Shown: positions 9,646 to 15,488 of the stretch, piece by piece
Numbering within the stretch: position 1 is the stretch's first letter
How the letters are laid out: every line of letters begins with the position of its first letter
From: a virus
Strand: one strand, 5' to 3'
IMG/VR virus record: IMGVR_UViG_3300036945_000759
Coordinates: 1-26,943 of that record
DNA length: 26,943 nucleotides
Notes under the pieces: generated by a model
The model's input: the letters and a program-made list of their open reading frames with translations, nothing else
Database searches by the model: none
What the model was told of the DNA's origin: nothing
Program-made: the position numbers and the translations under genes

Positions 9646-9753
9646 ATGTTTTTTAAGAGGGGAAAAAAGTTAAACCAAAATCTTAATTTTAATAAAAAGG
9701 TAACTTTTTTTTCTAAGAGCCGTTATAAAAAGTATAAAAAAGTTACCAAATAA
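9646..9753 (+). CDS. Possible 35-aa basic peptide overlapping hairpin copy 1
   Basis: An ATG at 9646 opens 35 codons ending at TAA 9751-9753. The product is very basic, with K/R at more than a third of positions and no acidic residue. The last 19 codons cover the first hairpin. The second hairpin copy (10216-10275) reads in the same frame as a similar peptide: KKVTFFSKSRYKKYKKVTK here, KKVAFFLKTRYKRHKKATK there, with the same TAA. The second copy has no ATG. The similarity could mean a small gene plus a decayed duplicate, or simply reflect a conserved DNA element. Uncertain. Confidence 0.3.
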   Translation: MFFKRGKKLNQNLNFNKKVTFFSKSRYKKYKKVTK

Positions 9754-9773
9754 TGTTACTTTTAACAATTAAA
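9694..9773 (+). repeat. Hairpin repeat, copy 1
   Basis: Left arm GGTAACTTTTTT (9699-9710) pairs perfectly with AAAAAAGTTACC (9736-9747) around a 25-nt loop containing CCGTTATAAAA. A second right-arm-like GTTACTTTT follows at 9755-9763. The same layout occurs at 10216-10297 with compensatory changes. Confidence 0.75.
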
Positions 9774-9915
9774 TATAGGACATAAAAACACTTTTATCTT
9801 TTTACTCTCTTGGAGTATATTTTTTAAGAGGTGGTTTAAAAAAAACAATATCACCAATGTAAAATAAACAACTTAACATTTTATTTAATGTTTTATTTAA
9901 TCAAATTAATATAAT

Positions 9916-9994
9916 AAAAGTGTAACTTTTTTTAATTTAAGGATATAAGGAAAAATAAATTTTAAAAAGAGTTACAAAAAGATTACAAATTACC
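9916..9994 (+). repeat. Hairpin repeat, degenerate middle copy
   Basis: GTAACTTTTTTT (9922-9933) faces AAAAAGAGTTAC (9964-9975), with a two-base bulge. Further arm-like GATTAC (9981-9986) and ATTACC (9989-9994) follow. It keeps the T-rich left arm and repeated right arms but lacks the CCGTTATAAAA loop and is not an open frame. Confidence 0.45.
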
Positions 9995-10061
9995 TAATCA
10001 AAGATTAAACAAAGATTTACAATTATTAACTATAATATTTAAAAATAATTAAAATAAAGTA

Positions 10062-10091
10062 TTGTTCTATAAAATTAATGTATTATATTTG
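10062..10091 (+). promoter_or_regulatory. Bacteroidota-type promoter
   Basis: TTG at 10062-10064 is followed, 19 nt later, by TATATTTG at 10084-10091. The latter is an exact match to the TAnnTTTG -7 consensus of the Bacteroidota primary sigma factor. Transcription should start around 10097-10100. It is the clearest host-type promoter in the window and would drive the leader RNA and, if the terminator at 10182-10210 is read through, the helicase gene. Confidence 0.7.
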
Positions 10092-10097
10092 TACATC

Positions 10098-10210
10098 AAA
10101 AAAGAAAAGTAGACTATATAAAGGTAATAGACAAATAAACAGTGATTCTTAGACTACAATAAAAACTTTGGTAACGGTTTTAAAGAGGAAGTAATTAATC
10201 CTCTTTTTTT
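10098..10210 (+). ncRNA. Predicted ~110-nt leader or small RNA
   Basis: This is the stretch from the expected start point of the 10062-10091 promoter to the terminator at 10182-10210. It has no ATG. It contains a CTATATA box (10114-10120), GTAGACTA (10109-10116) that can pair with TAGACTAC (10150-10157) with one mismatch, and GGTAAC (10170-10175). It could be a free small RNA or an attenuated leader of the helicase gene. The ends are estimates. Confidence 0.4.
10182..10210 (+). terminator. Rho-independent terminator upstream of the helicase gene
   Basis: AAAGAGGA (10182-10189) and TCCTCTTT (10199-10206) form an 8-bp stem with a 9-nt loop. The T-run continues to 10210. It lies between the promoter at 10062-10091 and the helicase gene, so it acts either as the end of a small RNA or as an attenuator. 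Confidence 0.75.
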
Positions 10211-10215
10211 AGATT

Positions 10216-10297
10216 AAAAAGGTAGCTTTTTTTTTAAAAACCCGTTATAAAAGACATAAAAAAGCTACCAAATAAAAAGCTACTTTAAAAAATTAAA
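10216..10297 (+). repeat. Hairpin repeat, copy 2
   Basis: GGTAGCTTTTTT (10221-10232) pairs perfectly with AAAAAAGCTACC (10258-10269) around a 25-nt loop containing CCGTTATAAAA. A second GCTACTTT follows (10279-10286). Relative to copy 1, the A-T pair at stem position 5 has become G-C on both arms, and the extra arm carries the matching change. Confidence 0.75.
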
Positions 10298-10328
10298 CTT
10301 TAAAAACAGTTACCTTAACAAACATAAC

Positions 10329-12137
10329 ATGGAAAATTTATTAAACAAAAAACCTCTTAAAGCAGGTAAGTATCTAACAGAAATACCAACAAATGCTCGT
10401 ATTGCTAAAAAATATACAGGTATTGGTGGAAGCACAGCAGAAATTACTGCAAAGAGAAATAGTGTAATATTAATGCCTTCATTACCCGCAGTGATCTCAA
10501 AAGGTTCAGAAAAGTCAAGTCTTTACAACGTAGATGATATTCATTCAGTTTATGGTGGTAAAAATGATATTGATGATATAATAGCTTATATAAACTCAGA
10601 AGTAGAGTTTAAAAAGATTGTTATGACTATGAGCAGAAAAAGTATTAATGTTTTAATCGAATTAACAAAAATATTTCCTGAGCTTTTTAATTACAATTTA
10701 TTATTTGACGAAATTGACAGCGTTCCTGAAGATGCAACATGGAGATCAGATTTAGCTTTATGTTATGATTTAATTTCTATTTGGAAATTTGGTATTAAGA
10801 CCAATATAGAAGAAGCAAAGAAAAAGAAATTATGGTTGAATCAGGTTGGCTCAATATCAGTTATCTCAGCAACAGGTATGAACAATCTTCATTTACCCTC
10901 TATTAAAAATTTACAACTTTATGAAGTTGAAACCCAAGCAGATAGACTTAATTTCCCTGTAACCATTATTGAAACAGAAAGTGATGTTGAAGGAACAGCA
11001 GCTAAATACATAGCTAAATCAGATTCAGAAAAAACTTTTATATTCTACAATAACGTAGAAGGTTCTTTAAGATTAATAAATCACTTAGAGGAAAACAATA
11101 GCAAAATATATTGTGGTGACTCTTCAAAACATAAAGCAGGTATTTTTAGCAGTGATAACATAAACAACTTTGGTAAATATAACTTTTCAACTAAAGCTTA
11201 TTTCAGAGCAGTAGACTTCAATGCTTCAGGAGAAGTATTTATTATTTCAGATACTGATAGTCTTCACGCTCAATTGACAATCGAAGATATTATTCAATGT
11301 GCAGGTAGACTTAGACAAAACATTATTAAAATTACTATTATTATGAACACAAAAACAAACACTCACAAACTAAAAGATGTTTCTACTGAAACTTTATTAG
11401 AAATGTTTAAAGACTATGCGAACCAAGAACTTGGAGCTATAAAAACACTTGATTTATTGGGTGAACTCACAGAAAAGAAAATCAATGATTGTGAGGCTGT
11501 AAGAAGAAATATAAATGGAGAATTTGTTATAAATTATGGTTGGATTGAAAACAAAGTTAAAACAATCAAACAAGATAATCTTTTACATTCTGATACAAAA
11601 CTTATGAGTGAAGCATTAAACAATTACGGTTTTAAATCAACAGTAGTTAAAGAAGATTCAACAGTTGAAAAACTAAAAAGAGTTGAAAAAACAGATTGGA
11701 ATGTTAGATTAGAAAAAATGTGCAAACTATTTGAAAAAGAAGGTCAAGAAGAATATAATTTTATGATTAGAAGTTTGGATAACGATAATACACTTATTTG
11801 GAAAGGTTTAAAACATTTAGGTGTTGAAGTTACTATGAATACAACTTCTAAATCAGAACTTGTCGCTCTTGTTGAAGAGAAAGAAACAGAAAAATGTAAA
11901 TCATCAATTGGTATCGCTCTTTCAAAAAGATTCTCTAAAGGTGGTGAGTTAGAATCAAAGAAAGCAAAGGTTATACTTCAAGAATTGTATGACACGTTTG
12001 GTTTTAAATCGACAGCAAAAGCAACAAGTTTTAATCTTTACTTTAATGAATCTAAAACTTTTGACAAAAAAGTAAATGGGGCAGTGGTTAAATTTACAAA
12101 ATTCTCTTTACCAAAATATTCAGTATCAGTTCAGTAA
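10329..12137 (+). CDS. Superfamily 2 helicase-like protein with degenerate Walker A
   Basis: This is a 602-aa protein. Residues 30-36, TGIGGST, occupy the motif I (Walker A) position, but the invariant Lys is replaced by Gly34. Motif II is DEID (127-130), motif III is SAT (180-182), a motif V-like segment is around 288-297, and motif VI is QCAGRLRQ (323-330). These are the marks of a DEAD/DEAH-like superfamily 2 ATPase. About 260 C-terminal residues match nothing I recognise. It is the first gene after the control region and the only replication-type enzyme seen, so a role in phage DNA replication or origin opening is plausible. From memory, related phage and mobile-element proteins in Bacteroidota share a lysine-less P-loop. 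Whether it hydrolyses ATP is uncertain. Confidence 0.6.
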   Translation: MENLLNKKPLKAGKYLTEIPTNARIAKKYTGIGGSTAEITAKRNSVILMPSLPAVISKGSEKSSLYNVDDIHSVYGGKNDIDDIIAYINSEVEFKKIVMTMSRKSINVLIELTKIFPELFNYNLLFDEIDSVPEDATWRSDLALCYDLISIWKFGIKTNIEEAKKKKLWLNQVGSISVISATGMNNLHLPSIKNLQLYEVETQADRLNFPVTIIETESDVEGTAAKYIAKSDSEKTFIFYNNVEGSLRLINHLEENNSKIYCGDSSKHKAGIFSSDNINNFGKYNFSTKAYFRAVDFNASGEVFIISDTDSLHAQLTIEDIIQCAGRLRQNIIKITIIMNTKTNTHKLKDVSTETLLEMFKDYANQELGAIKTLDLLGELTEKKINDCEAVRRNINGEFVINYGWIENKVKTIKQDNLLHSDTKLMSEALNNYGFKSTVVKEDSTVEKLKRVEKTDWNVRLEKMCKLFEKEGQEEYNFMIRSLDNDNTLIWKGLKHLGVEVTMNTTSKSELVALVEEKETEKCKSSIGIALSKRFSKGGELESKKAKVILQELYDTFGFKSTAKATSFNLYFNESKTFDKKVNGAVVKFTKFSLPKYSVSVQ

Positions 12138-12158
12138 AAATAAAAAACTAATCATTAA

Positions 12159-12173
12159 TACTTCAATTAAGTT
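12159..12173. repeat. 15-bp direct repeat, copy 1
   Basis: TACTTCAATTAAGTT occurs here, 22 nt after the helicase stop, and again at 12453-12467 after the next gene. ACTT...AAGT inside each copy gives partial dyad symmetry, as in operator half-sites. Confidence 0.6.
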
Positions 12174-12190
12174 ATTAAATTAAAATCAAA

Positions 12191-12439
12191 ATGGGATCAA
12201 TATCAAAAAACATTAAAAATGAAATAGTTATAGAGGAGAGAAAATCTTTAGAAGACGTTATTAGTATTTGGGAAACGGTTAAGAATACAGACAAAAGAAG
12301 TGGTTTTGTTTTTACTGTTGAAAATAAACATTTTATCTCTTGTACTAAGTTTGATAAAACAACAGAGACTTACACTATTGATGAAGATAATTTTCAGAAG
12401 TGGGGAGAAAGAACGGTAGAAAAATTAAGCAAAATATAA
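12191..12439 (+). CDS. Hypothetical 82-aa protein
   Basis: This small, soluble, charged protein has mixed helix and strand character and no membrane segment. No family is recognised. Visible features are a helical N-terminal half (SLEDVISIWETVKN) and a strand-rich middle (GFVFTVENKHFISCTKF). It starts 53 nt after the helicase gene, has an A-rich leader, and is flanked on both sides by the same 15-bp repeat. An early accessory role is possible, but nothing in the sequence defines it. The frame is a credible gene by codon pattern and location. Confidence 0.5.
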   Translation: MGSISKNIKNEIVIEERKSLEDVISIWETVKNTDKRSGFVFTVENKHFISCTKFDKTTETYTIDEDNFQKWGERTVEKLSKI

Positions 12440-12452
12440 ACTTTTAAATACT

Positions 12453-12467
12453 TACTTCAATTAAGTT
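12453..12467. repeat. 15-bp direct repeat, copy 2
   Basis: This is an exact copy of 12159-12173, located 14 nt after the stop of the 82-aa gene. The two copies bracket that gene. Confidence 0.6.
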
Positions 12468-12520
12468 TATTTTATCTATTTACAAAAATTAACAAATAAT
12501 ATTAGATTAAACCAATTTTA

Positions 12521-12538
12521 TATATTATATTTAGTAAC
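12521..12538 (+). promoter_or_regulatory. Possible promoter upstream of the nuclease gene
   Basis: TATTATATTT occurs here (12524-12533) exactly as in the strong promoter at 10082-10090 and is followed by a similar GTAACAT/GTACAT. The -7-like octamer TATATTTA (12526-12533) deviates from TAnnTTTG only in the last base. No good TTG lies at the -33 position. It sits 18 nt before the start codon of the next gene. Confidence 0.35.
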
Positions 12539-12555
12539 ATAAAAACAATAACATA

Positions 12556-13248
12556 ATGGATAAAGAATTAACTTTAGAAGATTTAACAGGGGAAAAATAC
12601 AAAACAGGAGGAGAGTTAAACAAGATAGCTGAGAAATATAATTCAGTATCACCAAAAAGCACAGTACCTATTATAAAACTTTATGATTATCATAATCCTA
12701 AATCATATAAGGAATGTGTCGATTTAATCTCCTCACACACCGAAAAAGGAAGTGATAGTGATTGTCCATGTGGTTGCAGATCAAAAGGTTCTTTAAAAGA
12801 TTTCGCAATGAAATTGTGGGAAAAAGTACAAAAAGAACAAGAAGTGAAATCTGCAGCTACTACTAATTCTAAATTATTTTCTTTTAGTTTTCAAGATTGT
12901 ATGGATTTTATAATTGGTTTATTTGTTAAAAACTCTCTTATAGGATTGTCAATGGAACAAAAACTTATTGATAAACTTAATAAAAATGATAAAGGTAAAA
13001 CATTTGTTAGAGCAGATGCCAATCTTGATGGTAAGTATAGTGTGGATATATTGATGTATGAGAATGGTGAATTGAAAAAAGGTGTTCAGGTTAAACCTAC
13101 AAGTTATGATAGAACTCCTAATGAAATAAAAATCAGAAATGAAAAAAACAATACAGCTTTTAAAGAAGACTTCAAATTGGATCACGATGTAACTTATGTT
13201 TATTATGATTTCAAAACGTTAAAATTTACAAATCCAAAATACAACTAA
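12556..13248 (+). CDS. PD-(D/E)XK nuclease candidate
   Basis: This is a 230-aa protein. The C-terminal half has a PD-(D/E)XK-like core: Glu134 in a helix (SMEQKLIDKL), Asp164 in YSVDILMY, and Gln178-Val179-Lys180 in GVQVKPTSY. From memory, the VRADAN...QVKP pattern is close to MjaI-type restriction endonucleases and related phage nucleases. The N-terminal half has a separate feature, a Cys cluster CPCGC (residues 70-74) in a hydrophilic loop, which could bind metal. It could act in recombination, host DNA attack or genome end processing. It is followed after 2 nt by a membrane-protein gene. The fold call is reasonable; the precise role is not known. Confidence 0.45.
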   Translation: MDKELTLEDLTGEKYKTGGELNKIAEKYNSVSPKSTVPIIKLYDYHNPKSYKECVDLISSHTEKGSDSDCPCGCRSKGSLKDFAMKLWEKVQKEQEVKSAATTNSKLFSFSFQDCMDFIIGLFVKNSLIGLSMEQKLIDKLNKNDKGKTFVRADANLDGKYSVDILMYENGELKKGVQVKPTSYDRTPNEIKIRNEKNNTAFKEDFKLDHDVTYVYYDFKTLKFTNPKYN

Positions 13249-13250
13249 TT

Positions 13251-13673
13251 ATGACAAACATTGATTTATTATTTAGACTTGGTCTATTTCTTTCAGTAGT
13301 AGGATTCCATTTAATCACTCGTAACGCTTTAGAATATTTATCTGATAAGATTAGTTTTTTTTATTACGTTTGGAAAGTATTTAGATGTTTAAAATGTTTA
13401 AATGTTCAAACACAAGCTTATTTTACTTTGTATCTTGCTTATATTGGTGTAGCAGTATTCAATCTTTGGTACTTTATTTCATTGTTTGTTATACTTGTAA
13501 CAGCGGCTTATGTGTCAGAAAATATTAGTAAATTCTTTCAAGGTAGAGCTTTAGATGAGATTGATGAAATGATGAAAGAACAGGAGGATAAAATAGAAGG
13601 GATGGTGGATGTTACATACAGACCGAAAGTAAAAAGAAATACTGTTAAAAGTAAAATCGTTAAAAAGAACTAA
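13251..13673 (+). CDS. Membrane protein with CxxC motif
   Basis: This is a 140-aa protein. Hydrophobic segments lie at about residues 5-21 and 56-88 (the latter long enough for two spans). A Cys46-x-x-Cys49 pair sits just before the second hydrophobic region, and the tail is charged and basic (KRNTVKSKIVKKN). Small phage membrane proteins with a CxxC before membrane spans are known (DUF1360-like), but the match here is weak. It starts 2 nt after the nuclease gene and its stop overlaps the next start (TAATG). The function is unknown; lysis, superinfection exclusion and host-envelope roles are all possible. Confidence 0.5.
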   Translation: MTNIDLLFRLGLFLSVVGFHLITRNALEYLSDKISFFYYVWKVFRCLKCLNVQTQAYFTLYLAYIGVAVFNLWYFISLFVILVTAAYVSENISKFFQGRALDEIDEMMKEQEDKIEGMVDVTYRPKVKRNTVKSKIVKKN

Positions 13674-14266
13674 TGACTTCAAAAGAATATATTGACTTTA
13701 TTTGGAAACAAAAGACGGTGTGGACTTCCCATACCGTTTCCAAATTTAGAAAGAGTGGTGGATTTTCAGTAGAGTTGGTTGAGGAAGCTGTTTTAGACAC
13801 TATAATCTATTTTATTAAAAGTATTGAAAGATACGAATTAAATAGTGAAGAGGAGAAACTTAAAAGATTTGAAATATTTACTGAACATGATTTTAATAAT
13901 TATTTTTATAAATCAATAGCCAATAAAACCAAGACTTATTTAATAAAAAGTTACGCAGGTCAGAATACCATGTTTGGAGAGGATTCCTTTGATTTAGATG
14001 TTTTTGAATTTATGCGAGATATTGAGAAAGAAGAAGCAGAAGAGAAGAAAAAAGATAATGCTTTACTTTTAATCAAAGAAACACTATATAATTTTAAACA
14101 AGAAAGATTGATAACTGAAAATGACATAGAGATTTTTTGGAAATGTAATGAAGCAAATGGTAAAACTAAAAAGGAAAAAGAAGGAAATAAAGATTATATT
14201 TGCACTAAGGAAGAAAAAGTTGTTTATAGGAATATTGTCAAACTGTTAAAGTTAAAATTGAATTAA
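13673..14266 (+). CDS. Sigma/late-regulator-like protein
   Basis: This is a 197-aa helical, charged protein. Residues about 30-90 resemble sigma-70 region 2: an acidic helix VEEAVLDTIIYFIKSIERY, then HDFNNYFYKSIANKTKTYL, which parallels the FrxWLyxIaxN pattern. The C-terminal third could carry a DNA-binding helix. Sigma-like or ArpU/RinA-type regulators often sit directly upstream of phage terminase genes and switch on late transcription. This position fits. If correct, it could recognise the CTATATA boxes found before structural genes. Similarity is at pattern level only. The gene overlaps its upstream neighbour by one base. Confidence 0.4.
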   Translation: MTSKEYIDFIWKQKTVWTSHTVSKFRKSGGFSVELVEEAVLDTIIYFIKSIERYELNSEEEKLKRFEIFTEHDFNNYFYKSIANKTKTYLIKSYAGQNTMFGEDSFDLDVFEFMRDIEKEEAEEKKKDNALLLIKETLYNFKQERLITENDIEIFWKCNEANGKTKKEKEGNKDYICTKEEKVVYRNIVKLLKLKLN

Positions 14267-14268
14267 TC

Positions 14269-14652
14269 ATGGAAGATAAAAATAAAAAAATAAAAAAAGT
14301 AAAATCAAAGATTATTGAAAGTAAAGAAGAAGGTATTACAACCTCTCTACCGTCCTCTACAAACGATTTAAAAGACATAGGTGATACAAACACACCAACA
14401 CTAAATGAAAGCCTTAAAGAAAGCATTGTAGAGCCAATTGTTGAAACTATTAAGGAAGATAGCGAATATTCTAAACTGTTAAAAAACTTATCTTTGGTTA
14501 TTGATTTTAGAAATCAGAAACTATTAGATTTTGCAGGTTTTTGGAATCTTTACAGAAAGACTTTTGGTGGTAATAGAAGAAACACTACTTGTAGCTCTTG
14601 TATAGCTTCAGCGGCTTATAGATTTGTTGAAAAATTGAAATCATTAAAATAA
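14269..14652 (+). CDS. Small protein with Arg/Cys-rich C-terminus
   Basis: This is a 127-aa protein. The first ~65 residues are low-complexity (Lys-rich, then Ser/Thr/Glu-rich) and probably disordered. The last ~60 are compact: LDFAGFWNLYRKTFG, then GNRRNTTCSSC with a CxxC, then a helix. A basic CxxC-containing end suggests nucleic acid binding or metal coordination. It lies between the sigma-like gene and the terminase small subunit candidate, 2 nt after the former and 5 nt before the latter. I recall similar short proteins beside terminase genes in Bacteroidota phages but cannot assign a function. Confidence 0.5.
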   Translation: MEDKNKKIKKVKSKIIESKEEGITTSLPSSTNDLKDIGDTNTPTLNESLKESIVEPIVETIKEDSEYSKLLKNLSLVIDFRNQKLLDFAGFWNLYRKTFGGNRRNTTCSSCIASAAYRFVEKLKSLK

Positions 14653-14657
14653 CAAAG

Positions 14658-15488
14658 ATGTCAAATAAAGATAATAAAAAAGTATATCAAAGAGTTAAGA
14701 CTTCAGTCGATCCTACAAAACTAAGAACTAATACTGTTTTTGAACATATAAAATATAAGGTAGGTGAAGAATTTAGAGATGCTTATTTAGATCCTACAAA
14801 TCTATCAGTTGAAGAAACATTATCAATAAAAGATAGTATTATAGAGCAACTTGATAAGATAAAAGAGGAAATAGAAAATTATATTGAATATCCTGATGAG
14901 AAAGAGGTAATGCGGTTGGTTTATGAGTATTTAGGTAATTATACTATTGAAAAGAAAGTCTTTAAAAACTATGATTACGAGAATTTAAAAAAGTTTATTG
15001 AAGAACCTGAAAAGTTTGATATATCTGATAGATATTTAGAAGTTTGTGTTTTTTACACTTCAACTTACAATATTAGAAGATCAATGAGAGCTGTTTTCAA
15101 TAGTGCTGATATAAAAAGAGATTTTTGTAATAACCCTTGTGTAGTTATGACTATCAATTATCTTCAAAAACGTAGGGATCATTTATTAAAAATAACAAAA
15201 GAGAAACTATTTAAAAGACTTTTAGATGCTGATTCGTTGTTAGAAGCCGCACAAAAAGAATCAGAAGACGCTCCTTTGAATTTAAAAGCTGTTGAGATAC
15301 GATTAAAAATAACAGATAAAATGTATGATTTGTTAGGTGCTATTGACAGAGGTAGTATATTAGCTAAAGAAGGTATAAATATCAATATACTCAAATTAGA
15401 AAACAATAAAGCCGAATCAAAGGAAGAAGACATAGAAACTGAAATAGAAAAGGAAGATAACCACGAGGATGATTTAGATGGATATTGA
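14658..15488 (+). CDS. terS: Terminase small subunit candidate
   Basis: This is a 276-aa, largely helical protein. The middle region (residues about 135-190) contains STYNIRRSMRAVFNSADIKR followed by a Pro and a long basic helix. This is the arrangement of a small-terminase helix-turn-helix and its oligomerisation helices. The C-terminal ~35 residues are acidic and likely disordered (contacts with the large subunit are typical there). It overlaps the large-subunit gene by 11 nt, the usual neighbour. The small subunit would recognise phage DNA and regulate the packaging motor. The call rests mainly on position and architecture. Confidence 0.5.
   Translation: MSNKDNKKVYQRVKTSVDPTKLRTNTVFEHIKYKVGEEFRDAYLDPTNLSVEETLSIKDSIIEQLDKIKEEIENYIEYPDEKEVMRLVYEYLGNYTIEKKVFKNYDYENLKKFIEEPEKFDISDRYLEVCVFYTSTYNIRRSMRAVFNSADIKRDFCNNPCVVMTINYLQKRRDHLLKITKEKLFKRLLDADSLLEAAQKESEDAPLNLKAVEIRLKITDKMYDLLGAIDRGSILAKEGININILKLENNKAESKEEDIETEIEKEDNHEDDLDGY

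Larger units (their letters stand above)
9594..10328. other. Noncoding control region (735 bp), possible origin
   Basis: This is the longest gene-poor stretch, lying between the last structural gene and the helicase gene. It is extremely A/T-rich. It holds two ~80-bp imperfect direct repeats, each forming a 12-bp hairpin (9699-9747 and 10221-10269), and a degenerate third copy (9922-9994). It also holds two copies of TTTTTTAAGAGG (9649-9660, 9820-9831), a Bacteroidota-type promoter (10062-10091), a rho-independent terminator (10182-10210), and GTTACC just before the helicase gene (10309-10314). Clustered inverted repeats beside a helicase gene fit a replication origin or an early control region. 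Which of the two cannot be decided from sequence. Confidence 0.6.

Noticed and set aside
9694-10297. Hairpin repeats as a miniature transposon
   Set aside because: No target-site duplication is visible, the copies share internal loop sequence and flanks, and they are confined to one control region.
8555-14090. CTATATA at 8555-8561 and 14084-14090 as promoters
   Set aside because: Both are inside coding sequence and far from the next start codon. A few such heptamers are expected by chance in A/T-rich DNA.
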